Positions 18,504 to 26,884 of a stretch of DNA of 64,000 nt are shown here, in pieces; position 1 is the stretch's first letter; each line of letters starts with the position of its first letter. Both the position numbers and the translations under genes were made by a program. This DNA is from Vibrio diazotrophicus (GTDB taxonomy: Bacteria; Pseudomonadota; Gammaproteobacteria; Enterobacterales; Vibrionaceae): contig NZ_CP151843.1 of the NCBI RefSeq assembly GCF_038452265.1, positions 1,364,001-1,428,000 on the forward strand, written 5' to 3'. The notes under the pieces are model-generated. The model was not told where the DNA came from. It was given only the letters and a program-made list of their open reading frames with translations, and searched no databases.

Positions 18504-20003
18504 TTATTCCTCCCAGCCCATGTCTTCAAGCTGTTCAAGGGTAAAAGGGAAGCTGACGATAGTATGAAGAGTCGTATCAGGAAGAGCACCGTGCAATTTT
18601 TTGCGCTCCCAAGGATAAATTTCAATCATTTTTTCAAGTACATCAAACATATGCTTTGCTGCTTCACCATGTTCGTTGACCAGAAGACCCAGATAATTAG
18701 CGCTTAAACGTGACAGAAGATCTTTAGAACCACAGAGAGAATGAACGAGTTCCGTAGAGGCATCCAAAAACAGTGGATTTGAATGATGAATAGAAATCAC
18801 AGAAAAGGTTGAATTCATGAGGTCAACTTTATGCAGCACCATTTGTTCCCACCAGTAATTCTCAGGCACAACATTCGATAAATGCTTTTCTGTATGGAAA
18901 TCATGCTGATTTCGAATTCGGTTGAGCAGCTTTATCGCACGCTGATCCAGCTGGCGTTTGGATGTACGGGCTTTATCTGAGCCGAGTCTCATCGTCTGCT
19001 CATGCAGCATTTGTAGCGAGTATTTTCGGTATTTCTTGAACGCTTCAAAAGCCGTTTTGTCATCGCCACTCTCTTCAGCGACGAGAGACTGCTGATAGCA
19101 AATTTGTGAAAGCAACTCACCATTGTCGAAGCTACGTGCGGTTTCTTCCGCTGAGATAAGTAGCTGGGCAGCTTGGGCTAGGTTTTTCCGCAATAACTCA
19201 ATTCTCGCCCGACTGATGTAAGAGTGGGCTTTCATCCAAGACAAGTTATGAGCAACAGCTAATTTGTGCGCTTTCTGCGTGGCTTGTTGCGCATCTTCGA
19301 TGCGTTCAAGTCCTAAAAGAGCTAAACCTCGGAAATCCCAAACTTCTGCCTGCCAAGTTTTATCATGGTGTCCGATAAGCGCTTCATCAGCGCCATCGAG
19401 CACGGTGAGCATATCGACATACTGCTCAAGCAAGTACAAATCCCATGCCCATAAAATACGGGCTTTACCCTCTAGCCAAGGGATATCCATATTGTGGGCG
19501 ACTTTGGCAGCAAGTTGGTGGGTTGAACACGCTTGGTCATATTGCTTAGTGATGCGCCAAATATTGCCTAATCCAATCAAGCTTTCTATCAGCACTTCAA
19601 TTTCGTCGACCAACGCCGATTGCTCTAAAGCGTTAATCCAAAATTGTTGAGCGGTATAGTATTTGGCTTGACCCCAGAATTGGAGCGCATGGACATGGAG
19701 AATTTCAGGAAGGAACTCGTCAGTATCGAGACTATTTTGATACTGATACGCTTCTTTGATGTACTTTAAGCCTCTGCGGTAATCCATTTCACACCAAGCA
19801 CAGCGAGACATAATGATCAGCGCTTGAATAATGCCATCGTGAAACTGGGATTGTTTGGCTTGGACAAGGGCATTTTCTGCCACAGCCAATACTTCCGCAG
19901 GCTCAGACTCGATACGGAGTTTAAGCTGTTTAAGTTCTGATAATAAAAGGTACTGGCTTTGATCCAAATCCATTACTTCCTGGCTGTACGACTCACATGA
20001 CAT
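18504..20003 (-). CDS. TPR-rich cytoplasmic protein, partner of the diguanylate cyclase
   Basis: The 499-residue product is almost entirely helical, with repeated TPR-like helix pairs over about residues 20-340 and a C-terminal region (about 350-499) that I do not recognise. There is no signal peptide, membrane helix or enzyme motif. It lies 3 bases upstream of the TPR-GGDEF gene on the same strand, and its C-terminal codons carry that gene's ribosome-binding site. The shared TPR architecture and tight spacing suggest the two proteins work together, perhaps one sensing a partner for the cyclase; that is inference. Only a weak GAAAG precedes its start. Confidence 0.75.
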   Translation of the reverse strand: MSCESYSQEVMDLDQSQYLLLSELKQLKLRIESEPAEVLAVAENALVQAKQSQFHDGIIQALIIMSRCAWCEMDYRRGLKYIKEAYQYQNSLDTDEFLPEILHVHALQFWGQAKYYTAQQFWINALEQSALVDEIEVLIESLIGLGNIWRITKQYDQACSTHQLAAKVAHNMDIPWLEGKARILWAWDLYLLEQYVDMLTVLDGADEALIGHHDKTWQAEVWDFRGLALLGLERIEDAQQATQKAHKLAVAHNLSWMKAHSYISRARIELLRKNLAQAAQLLISAEETARSFDNGELLSQICYQQSLVAEESGDDKTAFEAFKKYRKYSLQMLHEQTMRLGSDKARTSKRQLDQRAIKLLNRIRNQHDFHTEKHLSNVVPENYWWEQMVLHKVDLMNSTFSVISIHHSNPLFLDASTELVHSLCGSKDLLSRLSANYLGLLVNEHGEAAKHMFDVLEKMIEIYPWERKKLHGALPDTTLHTIVSFPFTLEQLEDMGWEE

Positions 20004-20146
20004 CTTTCAATGTGTTGCCACTTGTCCCGCAATGCGCGTCGTTTAAATATCAGTGCCATTTAGCACCAATTAGGCGGCAGATCGGAAATGTTTATGATTT
20101 TGCTCGTGTATAAATTTGTGCTTCCTCACACTCCACGACTAAACAT

Positions 20147-21616
20147 TCAGGACAAGAGCTCTTTTAACGTCAAAGGCTTCTGAGTTAATCCTAGGTTTTG
20201 TGCAGCAGTGTTTCCATGTTTATCTTGGTAGCATAGATTATGCCAAGCGCGGTAAATATCGAGTAAAGGCTGTAGCCCTCCGGGACGTAACTTGCGTCTA
20301 GGCTCGTTGATAAAAGACTCAAACAGCAGCTGAAAACGTTGCTGATAAAACTCAGTCTGTTTTATTGAAGCCTTTTGCAACCAAGCTTCTGGCTCTGGAT
20401 TCGCCCCCGCAAGATAGCAGATTCCTTTGGAACCTTTATCTTGATGAGCGATTGCCCATCTGTCTCGCCACCAGCCCATTAGGACAATATCGACTTTGTC
20501 AAAAGATTGGGCTTCTTGCCAGTTGTCGTCTTCCTCTACGTACATCAAGTCAACGTTTTGACGTCGGATTCTTGATAGGCAAACACTCAAAGCTGCTGAG
20601 CGCAGAATCGGATCCTGAGGCATGAATATGGATACGTGTTTGTCCATATCGCACATGTCCAAGACATGCAGGTAATGCGCATACGAGGTATAGGGTGGAC
20701 GAATCAAAGCGCCTTTTGACGGGTAGTTAAAGGTGGAAAGATTGCCCATTGGATCTTCAACATTGCCGCGAGCCAGTATCGTTTGATATTGCTGATCTAT
20801 ACGCTCTCTCAATATAGGTGAAGGCTCAGGTTGTGGAACGTTAGCTTCCGAAGAGTGGTCTCTTGAAACGAATCGAGCTGGAAATTCATAGGGATTGTGA
20901 TCCACCGAGCCAATAGGTTCTTCTTTTGCTGAATAGTTCACGTGCTGGCAAAGAATATACCCTGTGTTCGCTTCTCCTGTTGCTATCCAAAGCACGCCAT
21001 TATTGCTTTTAGGTTGCAGAGCCATGTAATGAGAGGAGAACTGAAAACTGCTGGCGTGGTTAACCCAACGCGCGTCGATCATGGCGAGTTTTCTTCGGCA
21101 GCGACTGGCGATATGTTCAATATGATCGTAAAAGGTTTTCGGGTTGATGCTCAGTTTGCGGCAGATTTCTCGTACTGAATAACCCATGAAAAGTAACCCG
21201 AATAAGGTTTCTTGGAATAAAAGTTTTTTGTTCGCACCAGACCATTTATCGACAAAAGTAGAGTGACAAGATTTGCAGCGATAGCGCTGACGATCGCCAC
21301 TGTAGCCGAAGGCATGATAGAGATGTTTGTGTGTATGGACAGAAAGCCCAGCGTTTTCACATTCTAGATTACGACAGGCGGGTAAGCCGTCACTGTGAAG
21401 CTGACGTAAACGAACCAGTTCGTTGAGGACTTCTTTGTTATTAAGTAAGGGGGGGAAAGCACCGCACTCACGACAAACCATCGTTGGACGCTTAGGATTT
21501 GCGCGTTGCAAAACATACCGTTCTGCATCACTCAAACCAAAGTTGTCACACGCCAATGTTTTACAAAAGTTGAGCTGCAAGCCATCAGCGTCCGCAGGTA
21601 ATTGGTCGGTCGACAC
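20147..21616 (-). CDS. Transposase-like zinc-ribbon protein downstream of deoD
   Basis: This protein of about 489 residues has two zinc-ribbon-like modules: a pair of CxxxxC and CxxC knuckles near residues 18-52, and C-RNLEC plus YRCKSCHSTF near 80-125. A helix-turn-helix segment (GYSVREICRKLSINPKTFYDHI) follows, then a region resembling the RNase H-like fold of DDE transposases (VLWIATGEANTGYILCQH). The expected first catalytic Asp appears as GEA, so activity is doubtful. GTG at 21616 is the better start because GAGGGGGAG lies 3 bases before it; a TTG at 21649 is also possible. No terminal inverted repeats or target duplications were seen. It sits 68 bases after deoD. Confidence 0.6.
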   Translation of the reverse strand: MSTDQLPADADGLQLNFCKTLACDNFGLSDAERYVLQRANPKRPTMVCRECGAFPPLLNNKEVLNELVRLRQLHSDGLPACRNLECENAGLSVHTHKHLYHAFGYSGDRQRYRCKSCHSTFVDKWSGANKKLLFQETLFGLLFMGYSVREICRKLSINPKTFYDHIEHIASRCRRKLAMIDARWVNHASSFQFSSHYMALQPKSNNGVLWIATGEANTGYILCQHVNYSAKEEPIGSVDHNPYEFPARFVSRDHSSEANVPQPEPSPILRERIDQQYQTILARGNVEDPMGNLSTFNYPSKGALIRPPYTSYAHYLHVLDMCDMDKHVSIFMPQDPILRSAALSVCLSRIRRQNVDLMYVEEDDNWQEAQSFDKVDIVLMGWWRDRWAIAHQDKGSKGICYLAGANPEPEAWLQKASIKQTEFYQQRFQLLFESFINEPRRKLRPGGLQPLLDIYRAWHNLCYQDKHGNTAAQNLGLTQKPLTLKELLS

Positions 21617-21684
21617 GATCTCCCCCTCGGTAATTTGGAAGGGTGCCAAGCGCGCTACTCGGCAACCCTAAAGTAAATTTTGAA

Positions 21685-22395
21685 TTACATGGTGATAGCT
21701 GTTTCAAGTGCTACTTGCATCATTTCATGGAAAGATTTCTGACGCTCTTCTGCACTGAGTTTTTCACCACGTAGGATATGGTCTGATACGGTCAGGATGG
21801 TCAGAGCGCGAGCGCCCAAATCCGCAGCCACACCGTAAATACCTGCAGCTTCCATATCAACACCTAGGATGCCTAGTTTTTTCATCTTCTCGAAAATTTC
21901 TGGCTCTGGAGTGTAGAAAAGGTCTGCAGAGAAAATATTACCTACTTTAACCGATACATTTTGAGCACGAGCTTGAGCAACAGCCGCTTCTAGAAGATCG
22001 AAATCAGCGATTGCAGCAAAGTCATGGTTGCTAAAACGGATACGGTTAACTTTAGAGTCAGTGGATGCGCCCATACCGATAACCACGTCCATCAGTTTAA
22101 CGTCGTCACGTACAGCACCACAGCTACCTACACGAATTACGTTTTTCACACCGTATTCAGCAATCAGTTCGTGAACGTAGATACAGCATGACGGAATACC
22201 CATACCGTGACCCATTACAGAAACTTTTTTGCCTTTATATGTGCCGGTGTAGCCGAACATATTACGTACGTCACACACTTGCTTCACGTCTTCAAGGTAA
22301 GTATCCGCGATGAATTTTGCACGAAGCGGGTCACCTGGCATCAGGACTGTTTCAGCGAAATCACCAGGTTGTGCGTTAATGTGTGGGGTTGCCAT
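21685..22395 (-). CDS. deoD: Purine nucleoside phosphorylase, DeoD type
   Basis: This 236-residue enzyme matches the hexameric DeoD family, which converts purine nucleosides and phosphate to free base and (deoxy)ribose-1-phosphate. Visible landmarks are MPGDPLRAKFIA near residue 20, MGHGMGIPSCCIY near 60, RVGSCGAV near 87, GVDMEAAGIYG near 177 and the catalytic Asp in VSDHIL near 204. GGAG precedes the start. It is transcribed leftward with the transposase-like gene behind it, and a CRP-like site lies about 120 bases upstream. Confidence 0.96.
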   Translation of the reverse strand: MATPHINAQPGDFAETVLMPGDPLRAKFIADTYLEDVKQVCDVRNMFGYTGTYKGKKVSVMGHGMGIPSCCIYVHELIAEYGVKNVIRVGSCGAVRDDVKLMDVVIGMGASTDSKVNRIRFSNHDFAAIADFDLLEAAVAQARAQNVSVKVGNIFSADLFYTPEPEIFEKMKKLGILGVDMEAAGIYGVAADLGARALTILTVSDHILRGEKLSAEERQKSFHEMMQVALETAITM

Positions 22396-22510
22396 AATTG
22401 TTCTCCAAAAATGTTCAGCCAGTTAAACAGTATTGTATGTCAAATTACTAATTCTGTTGACTGAGGATTTGTCTGTTGGCGCAATATTAGTGAGTAATAA
22501 CTGGGTTTCT

Positions 22511-22526
22511 TGCGATTTTGGTCACA
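22511..22526. promoter_or_regulatory. Possible CRP-binding site upstream of deoD
   Basis: Read on the minus strand the site is TGTGA-CCAAAA-TCGCA, one mismatch from the CRP core TGTGA-N6-TCACA. Its centre is about 123 bases before the deoD start. CRP control of nucleoside catabolism is well known in enteric bacteria and vibrios. The assignment is a motif match only. Confidence 0.4.
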
Positions 22527-22617
22527 AAAAAAGCGAGTGTGATGCATCGTCTAACGGTTGATAACGAAAAGTGTTGAAATTGATAGAGCAATCGATACAG
22601 GAAAACGTTGGCTTTAT

Positions 22618-22689
22618 TTGTACGAATTTTAAAATTGTATAACTAGTTTTAAATGTGCTATAACTTGTACAAAGTTTTCTTTTGTATAA
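22618..22689 (+). promoter_or_regulatory. Four TTGTAyrA repeats in two 17-base-spaced pairs before the photolyase operon
   Basis: The repeats are TTGTACGA (22618), TTGTATAA (22635), TTGTACAA (22665) and TTGTATAA (22682). Within each pair the start-to-start distance is 17 bases, and the two pairs are 47 bases apart. The last repeat runs into TATAAT (22685-22690), a perfect -10 hexamer 35 bases before the ATG at 22725. The array is probably an operator and promoter. The MerR-type regulator encoded in the operon is the obvious candidate to bind it, because CarH/LitR relatives use tandem elements, but this is inference. Confidence 0.6.
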
Positions 22690-22724
22690 TTGTTGTTATT
22701 CACTTGAGAGAAGAGGGCGCTGAT

Positions 22725-23678
22725 ATGGCTGATTCACCTATTTTGTTGGGCATTAGTGCTTGTGTTCTTGGTCAGAACGTTCGTTTTGATTCCGGTCATA
22801 AAGCCAGTCAATTTGTTAATAAAGAACTCGCGCCCTATTTCGAGTTTGTTCCCGTTTGCCCAGAAGTAGGGATGGGGTTACCGGTGCCTCGCCCACCAAT
22901 ACGCTTAATCTCTAATGATGAACGTATTTCTCTGGTTGAAACTAAAGATCCAACCAAAGACCACACCGCGGGTTTACTGCAATATTCTGAGCAGAAAATA
23001 AACCAACTGATGGATATGCATTTGTGCGGCTACATCGTGTGTGCAAAATCGCCTTCTTGCGGTATGGAAAAAGTCAAAGTGTACAAGTCCCATGAAGCAG
23101 AAAAGAGTGGTGTTGGGCTTTACACACAAATGTTGATGGAAAAAATGCCTTGGCTTCCGGTGGAAGAAGACGGAAGGCTCAATGATGCGGTGTTAAAGGA
23201 AAACTTTATTACACGTGTTTATTGCCTGCATGATTTCTACCAAACGCTGGGCAAAGAGCCTACTGCGGGCAAAGTCGTGGCATTCCACTCTCGCTATAAG
23301 CTTACTTTGATGGCTCATCACCCAACCTCTTATCGTGAGCTGGGACGGTTAGTGGCAAATGTGGCAAACTACGCGCCCGACGAATTTATTGAGTTGTATC
23401 GTTTAGGTTTGATGCAAGCTTTGAAAATCAGAGCCAGCAGAAAGAATCACACTAACGTATTGATGCACCTTCAGGGCTACTTTAAACGTTCACTTGATAA
23501 GTCTCAGAAAAAAGAACTCTCAGAAGTTATTCATGATTACCGAAAGGGTATGTTGCCGCTGCTCGCGCCAATTACCCTGATTAAGCACTATTTGACGTTA
23601 TATCCAGATTCTTACCTGATGCAGCAGCGCTATCTGGACCCATATCCACAGGAGTTAAAGTTACGCTATGGCTTATGA
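22725..23678 (+). CDS. DUF523 and DUF1722 (YbgA-like) protein
   Basis: This 317-residue cytoplasmic protein joins an N-terminal DUF523 domain (about 5-150, with GISACVLGQNVRFDSGHK, PVCPEVGMGLPVPRPP and KSPSCGM, containing several conserved cysteines) to a C-terminal DUF1722/YbgA domain (about 185-310, with FHSRYKLTLMAHHPTSYRELGRLV). The biochemical function is unknown; genes of this type often travel with photolyase genes. The start at 22725 follows a strong GAGAGAAGAGGG. An in-frame upstream ATG at 22653 lies within the repeat and promoter region and is unlikely. It is the first gene of the operon and overlaps the next by 11 bases. Confidence 0.88.
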   Translation: MADSPILLGISACVLGQNVRFDSGHKASQFVNKELAPYFEFVPVCPEVGMGLPVPRPPIRLISNDERISLVETKDPTKDHTAGLLQYSEQKINQLMDMHLCGYIVCAKSPSCGMEKVKVYKSHEAEKSGVGLYTQMLMEKMPWLPVEEDGRLNDAVLKENFITRVYCLHDFYQTLGKEPTAGKVVAFHSRYKLTLMAHHPTSYRELGRLVANVANYAPDEFIELYRLGLMQALKIRASRKNHTNVLMHLQGYFKRSLDKSQKKELSEVIHDYRKGMLPLLAPITLIKHYLTLYPDSYLMQQRYLDPYPQELKLRYGL

Positions 23679-24471
23679 ACAAAAGCTATACGCTATTCGT
23701 GAAGTAGCAGAATTAACCGGTGTTAAGCCTGTAACACTAAGAGCTTGGCAACGCCGATACAATTTGGTTCAGCCGCAAAGAACGGAAAAAGGCCATCGTT
23801 TATTTAACCAAGAAAATATCGATAGCATTAAAGAGATTCAGGGATGGCTGGCAAAAGGCGTATCCATAGGCAAAGTCAGCGAGTTACTAAAGGGCGGCGT
23901 TCCTACTGATGATTTACAGCAGGAGACTCGAGTACAGCTTGAAGAGTGTGAGCAATTACTTACGGCGCTCTCTCAGCTGAATCGTGGCAAGTCAGAAAAC
24001 ATTATTGCCACGGTAATGAAAGAGTATCCGTTAGATATTGTTGAGAGCCAGTTTGCGTTTCCGGTGATTGATGCTTTAGAGCGAGTGAAAGGCCCTTTGC
24101 GCTCTCTGCAAAAAGGTCTGTTTCAATCTCTGATGATCAATAAGCTTTCATCGATTCTGGAAGCAGAAAACAAAGCGGCTCACAAAGGTAAATGCTTATG
24201 TGTCAGTTATGATCCGGTGGGTAGCTTGCTGGCCTGGCTTTGGGCGGTTACATGGTCTGAGAAGGGCTACAATGTGACATTTCTTGATGGTGTCGATGAT
24301 GTCTCAGGGCTGGTAGGTAGTGAAGCCGTTGAATCATACAGTGCATTGGCATTGTTCTCTCATAAATCATTGGCAGACGCTCAGATGACTGCGATAGCTA
24401 AGCTGCGTAAGCAATTTAACGATCAATGCTATCTGTCTGACGTGCTGCAAACACTCAATGGACTGGATTAG
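23668..24471 (+). CDS. MerR-family regulator of the photolyase operon
   Basis: This 267-residue regulator has an N-terminal MerR winged helix (about 5-72; YAIREVAELTGVKPVTLRAWQRRY, then GHRLFNQENI) and a helical middle followed by a Rossmann-like C-terminal half resembling the cobalamin-binding domain of CarH/LitR/BluR-type regulators. The cobalamin-ligand motif DxHxxG is replaced by DPVGSLL near residue 178, so B12 binding through that histidine looks impossible. The gene overlaps the upstream DUF523 gene by 11 bases and shares one base with the photolyase start. It probably controls this operon, perhaps in response to light or to another protein. Confidence 0.85.
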   Translation: MAYEQKLYAIREVAELTGVKPVTLRAWQRRYNLVQPQRTEKGHRLFNQENIDSIKEIQGWLAKGVSIGKVSELLKGGVPTDDLQQETRVQLEECEQLLTALSQLNRGKSENIIATVMKEYPLDIVESQFAFPVIDALERVKGPLRSLQKGLFQSLMINKLSSILEAENKAAHKGKCLCVSYDPVGSLLAWLWAVTWSEKGYNVTFLDGVDDVSGLVGSEAVESYSALALFSHKSLADAQMTAIAKLRKQFNDQCYLSDVLQTLNGLD

Positions 24472-25898
24472 TGAAACTTGTTTGGTTACGCCGAGATTTA
24501 AGAGCCGTTGATAATACGGCTCTTAACAGCGCAATTGCGAGCGGAGAACCTGTCACCGCTGTCTTTATCGCCACGCCTGAGCAATGGCATCAACACCATA
24601 TGGCTCCCCGTCAGGCTGATCTTATCTATCGTCGCCTGAGCGCTCTGCAACAAGAGCTTAAAGCGCTTAATATTCCGCTGCTTTATAAGGAAGTGAGCGA
24701 TTTTGAGCAATCGGCAAACAGTATTGTTGAGATAGCGAAGCTGTGTGAAGCGAACGAAGTCTTGGTCAATCAAGATTACGAAGTGAATGAGCAGGCGCGA
24801 GATAAACAAGCTCAATCCGCATTAGCGCAACAAGGTATCGGATGGCAGTCGTATCACGACAAATGCATCATCCCCGCAGGCAGTCTGCTCAATAAACAAG
24901 GCCAATATTTCAAGGTATTTACGCCTTTTAAAAAGGCTTGGCTTGCTGTTGCTGGCGTACCCATCATTTCTGCTACCCAAAGTGCAGCCAAAGCAGCGTT
25001 AGCGAAAGCAGTGCAACCTTTGGTTTGGAACCAACAGCAGTTATTCAGTTATCCAAGAGAAGACAGCTCTGGCTGGGACGTCGATTTTGAGTCGATTCGA
25101 TCTCAACTGAGATCATTCTGCCAAGAGCGTATGGACAGTTACCACGAGCAACGAGATTTCCCTGCCATAGATGGCACCAGCAGTTTATCGCCATACTTAG
25201 CGATAGGTGCGTTGTCGGCAAGGCAATGTATGGCAAGGCTTTACGCTGAATCCAAAATGGGCTTTTTGTCTCAAGGCGCTCAAACATGGCTGAGTGAGTT
25301 GATATGGCGTGAGTTTTATCAGCACTTACTTACTTTTGAGCCTAAGTTGTGCAAAGGAAAAGATTTCCTCTACTGGGGGCGTTATGTGAAATGGTGGCAG
25401 GAGCATGACCATTTTGAACGTTGGTGTCGGGGAGAAACGGGCTACCCAATTGTGGATGCGGCCATGAGACAACTGAATCAAACAGGGTGGATGCATAACC
25501 GCTTACGAATGATCGTTGCCAGCTTTCTGACCAAAGATCTGCATATCGACTGGCGTTGGGGCGAACACTATTTTATGAGCAAGCTTATTGATGGTGACTA
25601 CGCGGCAAACAATGGCGGCTGGCAGTGGTGTGCATCAACAGGGTGTGATGGTCAGCCGTATTTTCGAATTTTCAATCCGATCACCCAAGGTGAAAAATTT
25701 GATGAAAGTGGAGCATTCATTCGCCACTGGATTCCGGAGTTGAGTTCGGTGCCTGACAAATATATTCATGCCCCTTGGTTATCGGCGGGTGTAAACTCGG
25801 TGTTATATCCTTCTCCAATAGTTGATCATAAAGCGGAAAGAGAAGTAACCTTAGACATGTATAAGCAGGCAAGGGATAAAGATGTACATGTTGCGTAA
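24471..25898 (+). CDS. phrB: Deoxyribodipyrimidine photolyase (CPD photolyase)
   Basis: This 475-residue enzyme matches class I CPD photolyases, which use FAD and blue light to split cyclobutane pyrimidine dimers. The N-terminal antenna domain starts KLVWLRRDLRAVDNTAL. The C-terminal FAD domain contains LIWREFYQHLL, TGYPIVDAAMRQLNQTGWMHNR, WRWGEHYFMSKLIDGD and NNGGWQWCASTGCDGQPYF, all family signatures. The length is normal. The GTG start shares its G with the TAG stop of the MerR gene. The 3' end overlaps the next gene by 17 bases. Confidence 0.96.
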   Translation: MKLVWLRRDLRAVDNTALNSAIASGEPVTAVFIATPEQWHQHHMAPRQADLIYRRLSALQQELKALNIPLLYKEVSDFEQSANSIVEIAKLCEANEVLVNQDYEVNEQARDKQAQSALAQQGIGWQSYHDKCIIPAGSLLNKQGQYFKVFTPFKKAWLAVAGVPIISATQSAAKAALAKAVQPLVWNQQQLFSYPREDSSGWDVDFESIRSQLRSFCQERMDSYHEQRDFPAIDGTSSLSPYLAIGALSARQCMARLYAESKMGFLSQGAQTWLSELIWREFYQHLLTFEPKLCKGKDFLYWGRYVKWWQEHDHFERWCRGETGYPIVDAAMRQLNQTGWMHNRLRMIVASFLTKDLHIDWRWGEHYFMSKLIDGDYAANNGGWQWCASTGCDGQPYFRIFNPITQGEKFDESGAFIRHWIPELSSVPDKYIHAPWLSAGVNSVLYPSPIVDHKAEREVTLDMYKQARDKDVHVA

Positions 25899-26802
25899 GT
25901 TATTGGTCATTGGTTGCATAGTGGCGTCCAGTTTTATGACAAAGGTGTTTGCAGCTACTTATGACTTTCCGATGGAAGGAAGCAGCATAGTGGGAAATGC
26001 CCAATACCATGTGATTGAAAAAGGCGAAACATTAGCGCAAATCGCCAAGCAGTATGACATCGGTTTTTTAGGCTTGATGGCTGCGAATAAAGGCGTTGAC
26101 CCTTTCCTTCCACAAGAAGGTTATGTACTGACCATTCCGTCGCAAATCATTTTGCCCATGGTGCCTTATGAAGGCATCGTGGTGAATCTTGCTGAACTGC
26201 GTCTTTACTACTTCAAGCCTGAAGAGAGAAAGGTACATATTTTTCCTGTAGGTATCGGTCGAATCGGACGTGATACGCCTGAAATGGAAACCAAGATCAG
26301 CCAGAAACGGCCAAATCCAACTTGGACTCCACCGGACTCTATCCGAAAAGAATATCTGCAAAAAGGCATTGAACTGCCAAAAGTTGTCCCTTCAGGTCCT
26401 GAGAATCCACTAGGTGAATACGCGCTTCGCCTTGCCTTTGGTAATGGTGACTACCTGATCCATGGTACCAATAAAGATTTTGGTATTGGTTTGCGTGTAA
26501 GTTCTGGCTGTATCCGTATGGAGCCGAAAGATATCGAGTGGTTGTTCAATCAGGTTGAGCGAGGCGAAAAGGTTCGCATCATTGATGAACCAGTCAAAGT
26601 GGCATTGGAACCTGACAGAAGTGTTTTCGTTGAAGCGCACGAACCACTGACTCGCAGCGATGGCAGCAAGAAAGATCTCGTGTTACCAGTAGAGCTAAAA
26701 TGGTGGCTGGATGAGTTTGATAAGTCGGAAGTGAAAGCAAAAGCGGTGATACTGGCGCAAAACGGAGTGCCGGTCGAAGTGGTTGCTCCAGAGTTTGATT
26801 AA
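25882..26802 (+). CDS. LysM and YkuD L,D-transpeptidase
   Basis: This 306-residue periplasmic enzyme has a signal peptide (about 1-24, ending near VFA), a LysM peptidoglycan-binding domain (about 44-90, YHVIEKGETLAQIAKQYDI) and a YkuD catalytic domain (about 97-230) with the His in HGTNKDFGIG and the nucleophile in SSGCIRM. Such enzymes make 3-3 cross-links or attach lipoprotein or amino acids to peptidoglycan. The position right after the photolyase fits the V. cholerae enzyme LdtB (VCA0058, from memory). AAGGG lies 6 bases before ATG 25882. Overlap with phrB implies cotranscription. Confidence 0.93.
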   Translation: MYMLRKLLVIGCIVASSFMTKVFAATYDFPMEGSSIVGNAQYHVIEKGETLAQIAKQYDIGFLGLMAANKGVDPFLPQEGYVLTIPSQIILPMVPYEGIVVNLAELRLYYFKPEERKVHIFPVGIGRIGRDTPEMETKISQKRPNPTWTPPDSIRKEYLQKGIELPKVVPSGPENPLGEYALRLAFGNGDYLIHGTNKDFGIGLRVSSGCIRMEPKDIEWLFNQVERGEKVRIIDEPVKVALEPDRSVFVEAHEPLTRSDGSKKDLVLPVELKWWLDEFDKSEVKAKAVILAQNGVPVEVVAPEFD

Positions 26803-26832
26803 GCTCAGTTCGCTAAAATAGCGAAAGCATAC

Positions 26833-26862
26833 GAAAAAGCCGCCTAACAAGGCGGCTTTTTC
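26833..26862. terminator. Bidirectional terminator between the ldt gene and pyrC
   Basis: A perfect stem AAAAAGCCGCC / GGCGGCTTTTT with a TAACAA loop and A/T runs on both sides lies between two convergent genes, so it serves both strands. Confidence 0.9.
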
Positions 26863-26884
26863 ATTCAAGCAGAGCAGTGTTAAG

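Noticed and set aside
22682..22690. Reading TTGTAC (22665) and TATAAT (22685) as a complete -35/-10 promoter
   Set aside because: The spacer is only 14 bases, too short for a normal sigma-70 promoter without an activator; treated instead as an operator array containing a -10 element.
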